Source of the DNA: Candidatus Methylopumilus universalis
GTDB taxonomy: Bacteria; Pseudomonadota; Gammaproteobacteria; Burkholderiales; Methylophilaceae
Direction of reading: 5' to 3'
Assembly: GCA_945883335.1 (NCBI GenBank)
Contig: CAMCXI010000001.1
Coordinates: 248,001 to 312,000 of the forward strand
DNA length: 64,000 nucleotides
Made by a program: the position numbers and the translations under genes. Below the pieces are notes generated by a model. That model saw only the letters and a program-made list of their open reading frames with translations. It was not told the origin of the DNA and did no database searches. This document shows positions 37,312 through 46,912 of the stretch, in pieces; the first letter of the stretch is position 1; each line of letters opens with the position of its first letter.

Positions 37312-38061
37312 TTAAACGCAGAAGTCGCCCCAAATGGTTTGCATGGTGGCGATAGCAGCAAGGGGTGCTGTTTCGGTGCGAAGTATACGTTTGCCTAGTC
37401 GAACAGGGGTGAATCCTTGAGATGCAGCAAGCGCAATTTCATCATCGGTAAGACCGCCTTCTGCGCCAACAAGTAGGCATACATTGCCTGATGGTGTTGG
37501 AAGTTCTTTGAAGCTCACTTCAGCAGTAGGAGCTAGCGTGACTTTGGTTTCTGCATCTGGTTTGCTAGCAAGCCAATTAGACAATGATATTGGCATGGCC
37601 ACTTTAGGCACAAAAGCACGGCCAGATTGCTCGCAAGCTGAATTGACGACGTTTTGCCAATGCTCGCGACGCTTTTCGGCGCGTTCACCGGAAAGCTTAA
37701 CGACGCTTCGTTGGCTGGCAATCGGTTGAATTTCTGTGACGCCCATTTCTACTGCTTTTTGAATGGTGAAGTCCATACGATCGCCACTGGAAATTGCTTG
37801 CGCCAATATCACTTTAATTGGGGATTCGTTTTCTACGGCTTTAATGCTATTGATTTTGGCAATCACTTCGCCTTTTTTGATAAAGCTGAGCTCACCGTGA
37901 TAATCGTTACCATCGCCGTTAAATAAAATGACCAAGTTCCCGATATCCAATCTTAGTGCGCGTGTGGCATGCATTGCTGCGTTATCTGATAGTTTTACTT
38001 GTGCGCCGAGCGCGAGCTTGTCAGAACTTTTTGGGTCGCAGTAAAAGCGTGGATTAGCCAT
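37312..38061 (-). CDS. rsmE: 16S rRNA (uracil-1498-N3)-methyltransferase
   Basis: RsmE (249 residues) has an N-terminal PUA-like part starting NPRFYCD and a SPOUT/SAM C-terminal part with QKAVEMGVTEIQPI near residue 102, QRSVVKLSGERAEKR near 118, LLVGAEGGLTDDEI near 195 and RLGKRILRTETAPLAAI near 218. It methylates U1498 in the decoding centre. I use ATG 38061, because the longer frame to 38166 adds 35 residues unlike the family and runs into the divergent gene. It is upstream of argA on the same strand with an 80-bp gap. Confidence 0.93.
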   Translation of the reverse strand: MANPRFYCDPKSSDKLALGAQVKLSDNAAMHATRALRLDIGNLVILFNGDGNDYHGELSFIKKGEVIAKINSIKAVENESPIKVILAQAISSGDRMDFTIQKAVEMGVTEIQPIASQRSVVKLSGERAEKRREHWQNVVNSACEQSGRAFVPKVAMPISLSNWLASKPDAETKVTLAPTAEVSFKELPTPSGNVCLLVGAEGGLTDDEIALAASQGFTPVRLGKRILRTETAPLAAIATMQTIWGDFCV

Positions 38062-38120
38062 AATTTTCAAGTCTGGGTGGTAAAATCTGAAGATACATTC
38101 TAATGGAAGGACGTTACAAA

Positions 38121-38675
38121 ATGGTAAGTTTGAATCCACCTGTCTGTGATTTTGGTTGGAAAGCACCGAGCTTTAATTTGCCTGGCGTGGATGGCAGAGA
38201 TTGGTCACTTTCAGATCTTGCCGGCGAAAATGGCTTGTTGGTCATGTTTATCTGCAATCATTGCCCTTACGTACAAGCAATACGTGAAAGGTTAGTCGCC
38301 GATATGGCAACGCTGAAGTTGCTGGGCGTTAATGCGGTCGCGATTTCATCGAATGATGTCGTGAATTATTCTCAGGACGATTTTGAACAGATGAAGGAAG
38401 TTGCACGCGAGTTTAATTTCGGATTTCCATATTTATTGGATGAGTCGCAATCAGTTGCACGGGCTTACGATGCAGTTTGTACGCCTGATTTTTTTGGGTT
38501 CAATAAAAATTTAGAGTTGCAATATCGCGGCCGATTTGATGACCAAGGGCGTGATTTAACCCCTAAGGTGAATGCCACTAAAGATTTGTTGGAGGCAATG
38601 AAGTTGGTTGCAGCAACTGGTGATGGTCCAAAAGCACAAATTGCCAGTATTGGATGCTCAATAAAATGGAAATAA
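38121..38675 (+). CDS. Peroxiredoxin-like / thioredoxin-family protein (PRX_like1 type)
   Basis: This 184-residue cytoplasmic protein has APSFNLPGVDGRDWSL at the start, the redox motif FICNHCPYVQAIRERL (Cys-x-x-Cys, about residues 44-60), DESQSVARAYDAVCTPDFF near 115 and RFDDQGRDLTP near 140. CNHCPYV is the hallmark of the AhpC/TSA-like PRX_like1 group, whose physiological partner is not established. AAGGA lies 10 nt before ATG 38121, which is preferred over the ATG at 38103. It is divergent from rsmE. No signal peptide. Confidence 0.8.
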   Translation: MVSLNPPVCDFGWKAPSFNLPGVDGRDWSLSDLAGENGLLVMFICNHCPYVQAIRERLVADMATLKLLGVNAVAISSNDVVNYSQDDFEQMKEVAREFNFGFPYLLDESQSVARAYDAVCTPDFFGFNKNLELQYRGRFDDQGRDLTPKVNATKDLLEAMKLVAATGDGPKAQIASIGCSIKWK

Positions 38676-38701
38676 ACTAGGCTTAAAAAGTGCATTTTGC
38701 A

Positions 38702-38749
38702 ACCATTAAGAGATTAATGGTATTGCTCAAAATGCCTTATTAAGCAATA
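38702..38749 (+). other. Two consecutive inverted repeats between the PRX-like gene and tkt
   Basis: ACCATTAA-GAGA-TTAATGGT (38702-38721) is a perfect 8-bp stem with a 4-nt loop. It is followed directly by TATTGCT (38721-38727) and AGCAATA (38743-38749), a 7-bp stem with a 15-nt loop. Neither has a T run, so they are not classical terminators. They may mark the end of the upstream transcript or be protein-binding sites for tkt control. Confidence 0.5.
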
Positions 38750-38905
38750 ATTCAGCTCTAAGCTCCCGCAGAACTAATAAGTAAATATCGCGCTACACAA
38801 AAATACGTAGCCTCGATGTTCATGAATTTGAGGGAGAGGCTTGAAGAATTTCAGTGCCATGCTTAATTTGATGGGCGTTCATACTGTATAGCTCATTGAA
38901 TTAGC

Positions 38906-38921
38906 TGGCACTTTTTATGCT
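38906..38921 (+). promoter_or_regulatory. Sigma-54-like -24/-12 element upstream of tkt
   Basis: TGGCACTTTTTATGCT matches the sigma-54 consensus at 10 of 12 specified positions, with the invariant GG and GC spaced by exactly 10 nt. It would start transcription about 20 nt before the ATG of tkt. A sigma-70 promoter using TATGCT or TTTATA cannot be excluded. Confidence 0.4.
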
Positions 38922-38954
38922 TTATAGATTGATTGATTGATTAGGGAGAAAGAA

Positions 38955-40940
38955 ATGGCAACTCGTAAAGATTTAGCAAACGCTATCCGTGCCTTGTCTA
39001 TGGATGCGGTGCAAAAAGCTAACTCTGGCCACCCAGGTGCACCTATGGGCATGGCAGAAATCGCTGAAGTACTATGGAACCACAACATGCGTCACAACCC
39101 AACAAATCCAAATTGGGCTGACCGTGATCGTTTCGTATTGTCTAATGGCCATGGCTCAATGTTGATTTACTCATTGTTGCATTTGACTGGCTACGATTTG
39201 CCTATGGATGAAATTAAGACATTCCGTCAATTGCATTCTAAATGTGCTGGTCACCCAGAATATAGCTATGCACCAGGTATCGAAACAACGACTGGTCCAC
39301 TAGGTCAAGGTATCACCAACGCAGTTGGTTTTGCGATGGCTGAAAAATTGATGGCTAACCAATTCAACAAACCAGGTCACGACATCGTTGACCACTACAC
39401 ATACTGCTTCTTAGGTGACGGCTGTATGATGGAAGGTGTATCACACGAAGCTTGTGCTTTGGCTGGTACATGGGGCTTGGGTAAATTGGTTGCTTTCTGG
39501 GATGACAACGGTATTTCTATCGACGGTCATATCGAAGGTTGGTACACAGACGACACAGCTAAACGCTTCGAAGCTTACGGCTGGCACGTTCAATCAGTAG
39601 ACGGTCATGATTCTGATGCGATTGATGCTGCGCTCAAGAAAGCTAAAGCAGTGACAGACAAGCCATCATTGATCTGCTGTAAAACAGTGATCGGTATGGG
39701 CTCTCCAAACAAATCAGGCAGCCATGATTGCCACGGTTCTGCACTTGGTGAAGATGAGGTTGCAGCAACACGTGCAAACATCGGTTGGAACTATCCACCA
39801 TTCGAAATTCCTGCAGACGTCTATGCTGGTTGGGATCAAAAAGCGAAAGGCGCTAAATTAGAAGCTGACTGGAATGCTAAGTTTGATGCTTACGCTGAAG
39901 CTTTCCCAGCTGAAGCTGCTGAATTTAAGCGCCGTATGGCAGGTGATTTGCCAGCTAACTGGAAACAAGCAACTGATGCATTGATTGCTGCAACAAACGA
40001 AAAAGCAGAAACCATTGCAACACGTAAAGCTTCACAAAATGTAATCGCCGCTTTGGCACCAACATTGCCAGAATTCTTGGGCGGCTCAGCTGACTTGACT
40101 GGTTCTAACTTAACATCATGCGGTAGCTTCACACACGTTGATGGTAAAAAACCAGGTAACTACATCTCTTACGGTGTGCGTGAATTCGGTATGTTTGCAA
40201 TTATGAACGGTATGGCATTGCACGGTGGTTTCTTACCATTCGGCGGTACATTCCACATGTTCTCAGACTATGCGAAGAGTGCATTGCGTATGGCTGCGTT
40301 GATGAAACAACGTACTGTTGCAGTATTGACACATGACTCTATCGGTCAAGGTGAAGATGGTCCAACGCACCAACCAATCGAAAACACATCTGGCCTACGT
40401 TACATTCCTAACATGGATGTTTGGCGTCCAGCTGACTCAACAGAAACTGCTGTCGCTTGGGTTGCAGCTGCTGAGCGTCACAATGGTCCATCAAGCTTGG
40501 TATTAAGCCGTCAAAACGTGCCTGGTATTAAACACGACACAGCACACTTCGACCTTATCCGTAAGGGTGGTTATGTGTTCTCTGATGTTGCTGGCAAAGC
40601 TGATGTCATCATCATTGCTAACGGTTCTGAACTTGATTTGGCAATTAAAGCTGCTGCTGAATTGAATGCTGCTGGTACTAAAGTACGCGTAGTTTCAATG
40701 CCATCAACAAACGTATTTGATCGTCAAGACAAAGCTTACCGTGACAGCGTCTTAACAGCAGGCGTTAAACGCGTTGCTGTTGAAGCTGCGCACTCAGACT
40801 TCTGGCGCAAGTATGTTGGCTTAGAAGGTGCTGTTGTTGGTATCGACACATTTGGTGAATCTGCACCTGGTGGCGTATTGATGAAGCACTTTGGTTTCAC
40901 GGTTGAGAATGTAGTGAAAACTGTAAAGTCAGTTCTGTAA
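38955..40940 (+). CDS. tkt: Transketolase
   Basis: The 661-residue thiamine-diphosphate enzyme moves two-carbon units between sugar phosphates in the pentose-phosphate, ribulose-monophosphate or Calvin-type cycles. It shows [12 protein letters not shown] near residue 24, the TPP motif [13 protein letters not shown] near 155 ending in DDNGISIDG, and in the second half [15 protein letters not shown] near 460. GGAGA lies 6 nt before ATG 38955, which is preferred over the GTG/ATT-like upstream reading. Codon choice is restricted compared with neighbours (for example few rare codons), consistent with strong expression. A terminator follows, so gap has its own initiation or relies on read-through. 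Confidence 0.97.
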   Translation: MATRKDLANAIRALSMDAVQKANSGHPGAPMGMAEIAEVLWNHNMRHNPTNPNWADRDRFVLSNGHGSMLIYSLLHLTGYDLPMDEIKTFRQLHSKCAGHPEYSYAPGIETTTGPLGQGITNAVGFAMAEKLMANQFNKPGHDIVDHYTYCFLGDGCMMEGVSHEACALAGTWGLGKLVAFWDDNGISIDGHIEGWYTDDTAKRFEAYGWHVQSVDGHDSDAIDAALKKAKAVTDKPSLICCKTVIGMGSPNKSGSHDCHGSALGEDEVAATRANIGWNYPPFEIPADVYAGWDQKAKGAKLEADWNAKFDAYAEAFPAEAAEFKRRMAGDLPANWKQATDALIAATNEKAETIATRKASQNVIAALAPTLPEFLGGSADLTGSNLTSCGSFTHVDGKKPGNYISYGVREFGMFAIMNGMALHGGFLPFGGTFHMFSDYAKSALRMAALMKQRTVAVLTHDSIGQGEDGPTHQPIENTSGLRYIPNMDVWRPADSTETAVAWVAAAERHNGPSSLVLSRQNVPGIKHDTAHFDLIRKGGYVFSDVAGKADVIIIANGSELDLAIKAAAELNAAGTKVRVVSMPSTNVFDRQDKAYRDSVLTAGVKRVAVEAAHSDFWRKYVGLEGAVVGIDTFGESAPGGVLMKHFGFTVENVVKTVKSVL

Positions 40941-40952
40941 TTATTGAAGTAA

Positions 40953-42014
<1,062 letters not shown>

Positions 42015-42023
42015 GGAAGCATC

Positions 42024-43199
42024 ATGGCAATTATCAAAATGACCGATCTAGATTTGGCTGGTAAGCGCGTTTTTATTCGCGCTGACTTAAATGTCCCAGT
42101 TAAAGAAGGCGCTGTAACTTCTGATGCGCGTATTTCTGCATCTATGGCAACGATTGAATTTGCGCTTAATGCCGGCGCAAAAGTCATGGTGACATCACAT
42201 CTTGGGCGTCCAGAGGAAGGTGTTTACTCAGAAGAGAACTCACTTAGGCCAGTAGCTGAAGTGCTTTCAGCTAAATTGGGTAAGCCAGTTCGTTTAATTA
42301 AAGATTGGGTAGCTTGTGGATTTGAGGTTGCTGACGGCGAATTAGTGTTGCTTGAGAATTGCCGCTTCAATAAGGGTGAAAAACAGAATCTAGATGAAAC
42401 TGCGCAAGCGTATGCAAAGCTGTGCGACGTTTTTGTGATGGATGCTTTTGGCACTGCGCACCGTGCGGAGGCTTCTACTTATGGCGTGGCTAAGTTCGCG
42501 CCTGTTGCCGCTGCGGGTATTTTACTTACCCAAGAGTTGGATGCTTTAAGTCAGGCACTATTAAATCCGGCTCGCCCAATGGTTGCCATTGTAGGAGGAT
42601 CTAAAGTGTCTACAAAATTGACAGTCCTTGAAAGTTTGTCTGAAAAAGTAGATCAGTTAGTGGTTGGTGGCGGCATTGCCAATACTTTCCTAAAAGCGAC
42701 AGGGCATGAGATTGGTCACTCATTATGTGAGGATGACTTGCTTCCTACCGCACGTGCACTTATTAATAAAATGGCTGAACGTGGCGCTGCTGTGCCAATT
42801 GCGGTTGATGTTGTAACGGGTAAGCATTTTGACGCTCACGAGCCAGCTGTCATTAAGGATGCTGCCCAGGTTGCATCTGATGATATGATTTTTGACATTG
42901 GTCCAAAGTCTGCGCAGGAGCTTACTGACATTATTATGAAGGCGGGCACAGTTGTTTGGAATGGCCCGCTAGGCGTGTTTGAGTTTGATCAGTTTGGTGA
43001 AGGGACAAAAGCGATTGCAATGGCAATTGCCAAAACTAAAGCATTCACTTTGGCTGGTGGTGGCGATACTATCGCGGCGATTCAAAAATACAATATTTAT
43101 GATCAGGTTTCATATATTTCCACCGCTGGTGGGGCTTTCTTGGAGTTTTTAGAGGGTAAGAAATTGCCTGCAGTTGAAATTCTAGAGTCGCGCGGTTAG
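42024..43199 (+). CDS. pgk: Phosphoglycerate kinase
   Basis: The 391-residue kinase makes ATP from 1,3-bisphosphoglycerate. It shows [15 protein letters not shown] near residue 16, SHLGRPEEG near 58, the arginine-bearing [12 protein letters not shown] near 110, [12 protein letters not shown] near 190, [13 protein letters not shown] near 313 and the nucleotide loop GGGDTIAAI near 347. It starts 9 bp after gap. No pyk or fba follows, although in many betaproteobacteria those genes come next, before purC. Confidence 0.97.
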   Translation: MAIIKMTDLDLAGKRVFIRADLNVPVKEGAVTSDARISASMATIEFALNAGAKVMVTSHLGRPEEGVYSEENSLRPVAEVLSAKLGKPVRLIKDWVACGFEVADGELVLLENCRFNKGEKQNLDETAQAYAKLCDVFVMDAFGTAHRAEASTYGVAKFAPVAAAGILLTQELDALSQALLNPARPMVAIVGGSKVSTKLTVLESLSEKVDQLVVGGGIANTFLKATGHEIGHSLCEDDLLPTARALINKMAERGAAVPIAVDVVTGKHFDAHEPAVIKDAAQVASDDMIFDIGPKSAQELTDIIMKAGTVVWNGPLGVFEFDQFGEGTKAIAMAIAKTKAFTLAGGGDTIAAIQKYNIYDQVSYISTAGGAFLEFLEGKKLPAVEILESRG

Positions 43200-43222
43200 A
43201 TCAACGATTGAGATTAAAAAAT

Positions 43223-43247
43223 AAAAAGGGCCTGCGGGCCCTTTTTA
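43223..43247. terminator. Rho-independent terminator after pgk
   Basis: AAAAAGGGCC and GGCCCTTTTT form a perfect 10-bp stem with loop TGCG, ending the tkt/gap/pgk group. It is symmetric and could act in both directions. Confidence 0.9.
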
Positions 43248-43368
43248 TTTAAGTTAAATATCTAATAATATGAAATTTAAAGATTTTAAATTTTATGATC
43301 AATTATACTTTCTGATAGAATCTCTCATTCTGAAGTAGATTAGAATCATTACTCTACACAAATTGTTG

Positions 43369-43750
43369 AACAAGATTTTTCATCTGGCCTTGATGAAGTT
43401 GTTGAGACAATTAAACGTATTCATGGATTTGGCGGTAAGGTTTATATTGATGATTTTGGTACCGGCTACTCATCATTGAGTTATCTAAATAGCTTGCATG
43501 CAGATTAATTAAAGTGGATAGAAGCTTTGTCCTTGCCCTAGAAACCGAGGGTGGGCAGAAGGTCATGTCCGGTATCTTCAACTTTGCTGAAGCATTAGGC
43601 TTGTCTCTCGTAGTCGAAGGTGTGGAAACGGAAGAGCAACTTTCAAAAATTCTCAAAAATGTCCCATTCTCTGTTCAGGGTTGGCTTTATAGTAAGGCGC
43701 TTCATCCAGATTTAATTCCAGCTTTTGCACAACAATATTCCGCTGTCTAG
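43369..43750 (+). pseudogene. Decayed EAL-domain (cyclic-di-GMP phosphodiesterase) fragment
   Basis: The first frame reads DEVVETIKRIHGFGGKVYIDDFGTGYSS...LNSLHAD and stops at TAA near 43507. Moving one base gives LIKVDRSFVLALE, GLSLVVEGVETEEQL and VQGWLYSKALHPDLIPAF, the other half of an EAL domain (DDFGTGYSS, KVDRSF, VEGVET and QGWLYSK). A single missing T at the TAA restores the frame. The N-terminal half of the EAL domain, with the EAL motif itself, and any GGDEF or sensor part are absent upstream, so this is a truncated and frameshifted remnant. It lies where pyk/fba would be expected. Confidence 0.85.
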
Positions 43751-43760
43751 TATCCCCGTT

Positions 43761-43789
43761 TTTAGAGACAAGCACACTTAAGGTATAAT
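43761..43789 (+). promoter_or_regulatory. Putative sigma-70 promoter of purC
   Basis: A perfect TATAAT at 43784-43789 is preceded with a 17-bp spacer by TTTAGA at 43761-43766. It lies about 85 bp before purC and directly after the EAL remnant. A PurR-type operator was not seen. Confidence 0.5.
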
Positions 43790-43873
43790 CTATATTGATG
43801 GCTTGAGAGTCTTAATCCTATGTGCTCAGGTCCTCTTAAATGTATCTTTGTGAATCTATTTTAGGAAACTGCA

Positions 43874-44773
43874 TTGTCTAATACTCTCACGCAATCGAGC
43901 ATCAAAAGTCTACCGCTTTTGCACCAAGGTAAAGTGCGAGATATCTATGATATTGATGCCAGTACCATGCTGTTGATCGCAACAGATAGGCTTTCTGCAT
44001 TTGACGTTATTTTGCCTACGCCAATTAAAGATAAAGGTGCGATTCTCACTGAAATTGCTAATTTTTGGTTTAAGAAGCTTGCGCATATAATCCCTAATCA
44101 TCTAACCAGTATTCATCCTGATTCAGTTGTGAGCGATCCTGCTGAAAAAGCTCAGCTAGGAAAGAGAGCGCTTGTCGTTAAAAAGCTTAAGCCCTTACCA
44201 ATCGAGGCGATTGTTCGTGGATATCTGGCTGGGAGTGGCTGGAAAGAATATAAAACTAGTGGCACCGTTTGCGGAATACAGTTGCCTGCGGGTCTTCATG
44301 AGGCGTCAAAGTTGCCTCTGCCAATCTTTACCCCATCTAGTAAAGCTGATGTGGGTGATCATGATGAAAATATTACCTTAGAAAAATGTGCGGCACTGTT
44401 AGGTAAAGAGCTCGCTGATAAAGTGGCGAAAGTCAGTTTGCGTTTGTATCAAGAAGCTGCAGAGTACGCGTTAACTCGAGGGATTATTATTGCCGATACT
44501 AAGTTTGAATTTGGACTGGACGCTTCTGGTGAGCTTTACTTAATTGATGAAGTTCTTACGCCAGATTCTTCTCGTTTTTGGCCAGCAGATCAATATGTGG
44601 TCGGCAAGAATCCGCCAAGTTTTGATAAGCAATATGTGCGTGATTGGCTAGAAGCTTCAGGATGGGATAAGACACCGCCAGCACCTGTTTTGCCTGATGA
44701 TGTAGCAGAAAAAACCAGTGAAAAATACCGCGAAGCCTATACAAAGCTTACAGGTTTAGATTTGGTTGTTTAG
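43874..44773 (+). CDS. purC: Phosphoribosylaminoimidazole-succinocarboxamide (SAICAR) synthase
   Basis: PurC (299 residues) condenses CAIR with aspartate in purine synthesis. It shows [12 protein letters not shown] near residue 17, [20 protein letters not shown] near 34, [26 protein letters not shown] near 98, [12 protein letters not shown] near 205 and [12 protein letters not shown] near 222. Length matches the long PurC subclass. It starts at a TTG at 43874, supported by AGGAAA about 7 nt upstream. The rest of the pathway (purE, purK) is 17 kb downstream. Confidence 0.95.
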   Translation: MSNTLTQSSIKSLPLLHQGKVRDIYDIDASTMLLIATDRLSAFDVILPTPIKDKGAILTEIANFWFKKLAHIIPNHLTSIHPDSVVSDPAEKAQLGKRALVVKKLKPLPIEAIVRGYLAGSGWKEYKTSGTVCGIQLPAGLHEASKLPLPIFTPSSKADVGDHDENITLEKCAALLGKELADKVAKVSLRLYQEAAEYALTRGIIIADTKFEFGLDASGELYLIDEVLTPDSSRFWPADQYVVGKNPPSFDKQYVRDWLEASGWDKTPPAPVLPDDVAEKTSEKYREAYTKLTGLDLVV

Positions 44774-44779
44774 AAGCTA

Positions 44780-45070
44780 ATGCTAAGTCTGCTTAATAAA
44801 ATTGCAGCACAACTAAAGCACGAGTTTGAAGTTTATCGTCTTGTTTTAAAACATTCTGATACACCAATATTGGCGAAGATTTTCTTAGGCTTAGCGGTTG
44901 GCTATGTATTAATGCCTTTTGATTTAATCCCGGACTTTATTCCTGTCATTGGTCAGTTGGATGATTTAGTGATTGTGCCCTTATTGGTTTATTTGGCATT
45001 AAAAATGATACCCGATGTACTTGTGCATGAGTGTCGTGAAACAATAAAAAGAGAAAAAAAGAATGAGTAA
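44780..45070 (+). CDS. DUF1232 (YkvA-type) membrane protein
   Basis: A 96-residue protein with the DUF1232 signature YVLMPFDLIPDFIPVIGQLDDLVIV (about residues 41-65, split here by two hydrophobic stretches) and a basic C-terminus. It is probably an inner-membrane hairpin protein of unknown function. It follows purC by 6 bp and its end overlaps the carbonic anhydrase start by 8 bp, so these are likely one transcript. Confidence 0.82.
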   Translation: MLSLLNKIAAQLKHEFEVYRLVLKHSDTPILAKIFLGLAVGYVLMPFDLIPDFIPVIGQLDDLVIVPLLVYLALKMIPDVLVHECRETIKREKKNE

Positions 45071-45695
45071 TATCGATCAATTTGTTGCAGGATATGAGCG
45101 CTTTCACGAAAATTATTTCGCGGGCGACAAGCCATTGTTTGGCGAATTAAGCCAAGGGCAAAATCCGAGCACAATGATTATTGCTTGTTCGGACTCACGC
45201 GTAGATCCAGCGATTGTGATGGATGCAAAGCCAGGTGATTTGTTTGTGGTGCGTAATGTTGCCAATCTTGTTCCTCCATATGAACAAGGCGGTGGTTACC
45301 ACGGTGTGAGTGCGGCGCTTGAGTTCGGTGTTTGTGGCTTGGGTGTTAGCCATATCATGGTGATGGGGCATCGCCAATGCGGCGGCATTAAAGCGTTAAC
45401 CGAAGGTGTGCCAGAAGGCATTAATGGTGAGTTTATTCGCCCTTGGGTGAGTATGGCGAGCCATGCTTATCGTCGCGTTAAAGCTGACTTTCCAAATGCT
45501 AGTGCTGCAGAAATGGCATGTCATTGTGAGTTGGCAGGTATTTTGGTATCACTAGAGAATTTAGCGACTTTCCCATTTATTAAAGAACGAATTGCCGCAG
45601 GAACATTAAACTTGCATGGTTGGTATTTCGATATTGAAAATGGGGTCATGTCTGCTTATGATTCCAAAACATTAAAATTTTCACCATTGTTATAA
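45063..45695 (+). CDS. can: Beta-class carbonic anhydrase
   Basis: The 210-residue zinc enzyme interconverts CO2 and bicarbonate. Zinc ligands and the Asp/Arg dyad appear in CSDSRVDP near residue 39 and in [11 protein letters not shown] near 99. The GGGYHG loop near 75 and the C-terminal [17 protein letters not shown] are standard for the Can/CynT group. Bicarbonate would feed carboxylations such as PurE/PurK and biotin enzymes. It overlaps the DUF1232 gene and is followed after 28 bp by ppa. Confidence 0.93.
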   Translation: MSNIDQFVAGYERFHENYFAGDKPLFGELSQGQNPSTMIIACSDSRVDPAIVMDAKPGDLFVVRNVANLVPPYEQGGGYHGVSAALEFGVCGLGVSHIMVMGHRQCGGIKALTEGVPEGINGEFIRPWVSMASHAYRRVKADFPNASAAEMACHCELAGILVSLENLATFPFIKERIAAGTLNLHGWYFDIENGVMSAYDSKTLKFSPLL

Positions 45696-45723
45696 TTTTT
45701 TAAAACTGCTTAAGGAAAAAACG

Positions 45724-46248
45724 ATGTCATTAAGTAACGTGCCTGCGGGCAAAGATGTGCCAAATGATTTTAACGTCATTATTGAAATTCCAATGCGTGG
45801 CGAGCCAATCAAGTTTGAAGTAGATAAAGAATCTGGCGCTATTTTTGTCGATCGGTTCATGGGTACCTCTATGCATTATCCATGCAACTACGGCTATATT
45901 CCGCAAACGCTTTCTGAAGATGGCGACCCAACTGACGTGCTTGTCATTACGCCTATTCCATTGCAACCTGGCGTCGTGATTCGTTGCCGCGCTATTGGTG
46001 TGTTAATGATGGAAGATGAATCAGGCATGGATGCAAAAGTATTGGCTGTGCCAGTCGATAAAATCTGCCCGCAATATAAAAACGTGCAAAGCTATGAAGA
46101 TATACCTGATTTCCAATTAGGACCAATTGCGCATTTCTTTGAGCATTACAAAGATTTGGAAAAAGGTAAATGGGTGAAAGTTGGCAACTGGCAAGGGGCC
46201 GATGCTGCTAAAGCTGAAATTGTTGCGAGCGTGGCCCGCGCTAAATAA
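45724..46248 (+). CDS. ppa: Inorganic pyrophosphatase (family I)
   Basis: The 174-residue enzyme hydrolyses pyrophosphate to drive biosynthesis forward. It has FKVDK-like [11 protein letters not shown] near residue 32, [23 protein letters not shown] (active-site aspartates in DGDPTDV, about 65-71) and KVLAVPVDK near 98. AAGGA precedes the ATG by 8 nt. A terminator-like hairpin follows. Confidence 0.96.
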   Translation: MSLSNVPAGKDVPNDFNVIIEIPMRGEPIKFEVDKESGAIFVDRFMGTSMHYPCNYGYIPQTLSEDGDPTDVLVITPIPLQPGVVIRCRAIGVLMMEDESGMDAKVLAVPVDKICPQYKNVQSYEDIPDFQLGPIAHFFEHYKDLEKGKWVKVGNWQGADAAKAEIVASVARAK

Positions 46249-46271
46249 TTAAAGACTTTAGTTTTTGATAG

Positions 46272-46303
46272 AAAAATGGCCGCTTTTCAGTGGCTATTTT
46301 TTT
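46272..46303. terminator. Terminator-like hairpin between convergent ppa and the DUF721 gene
   Basis: ATGGCCGC and GTGGCTAT pair with two G-T wobbles around a TTTTCA loop, with an A run on the left and a T run on the right. It overlaps the DUF721 stop codon, so it can serve both strands. Confidence 0.7.
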
Positions 46304-46715
46304 AAGTGCGCTTTGAAAGTCTTGTTAATACATCGCCTAATTCAGAGCCTTCTAATTTTTTTGCTAAAGACTCTACGTTTTTTGATGCACTCTCACTTAG
46401 GTGACGTGATGGCTTTGCTACTCCAGCTTGTTTGGATTGAACATCAACTTGCACTCTGATTGAAGTCACTTCCAAGCCATGTTTTTGCAATTTACTCATC
46501 AGACTCGGCAACAAGAGCTTAATTTTGGCCGCAATTGCACCACTTTCAACATGCACAGTCAGACGTTTGTGTTCAATATTGCCTGCTTGAGTATAGGGTT
46601 TGAGTTGAGCCGGGACGCTTTCATTCCAAATCTTTTGGATGGAAGTCAGCTCTTTGACTTTTTCAGCCATTTTTGATAAAGCGCTATTTTGAAGTATCGC
46701 ATGAATTAATTGCAA
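46302..46715 (-). CDS. DUF721/DciA-like protein
   Basis: The 137-residue protein has a DUF721-like N-terminal part (LTSIQKIWNESVPAQLKPYTQAG near residue 24, then RLTVHVESGAIAAKIKLLLPSLMSKL) and a charged, probably disordered C-terminus. DciA, the best known member, loads the replicative helicase in bacteria without DnaC. Here the assignment to DciA rather than a paralogue rests on the fold pattern and the position divergent from secA. The start is TTG at 46715 with GAGGG about 7 nt upstream. Confidence 0.7.
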   Translation of the reverse strand: MQLIHAILQNSALSKMAEKVKELTSIQKIWNESVPAQLKPYTQAGNIEHKRLTVHVESGAIAAKIKLLLPSLMSKLQKHGLEVTSIRVQVDVQSKQAGVAKPSRHLSESASKNVESLAKKLEGSELGDVLTRLSKRT

Positions 46716-46912
46716 AACTCAGCCCTCGAACAAGTGTAATAAAAAAGTGGTAGATTGTTGCTCTTGCTATTATATCGTCTGCTGATATGTTCGTGTTTTA
46801 AGTGTCGTTTTAATGGCTGTCGAGAGGCGGCTTGATTATGGTAAAATCGTAATAATTTATTTTAAGTCAACCTTAAAGAAGGCTCCGCAGTAGCGGAAGT
46901 TGGTGTCACAGT

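Noticed and set aside
43411-43656. Antisense 81-residue frame over the EAL remnant
   Set aside because: The plus strand carries clear EAL motifs, so the reverse frame is incidental.
46716-46912. secM-like regulator upstream of secA
   Set aside because: No open frame with an arrest-type peptide was found in the gap between the DUF721 gene and secA.
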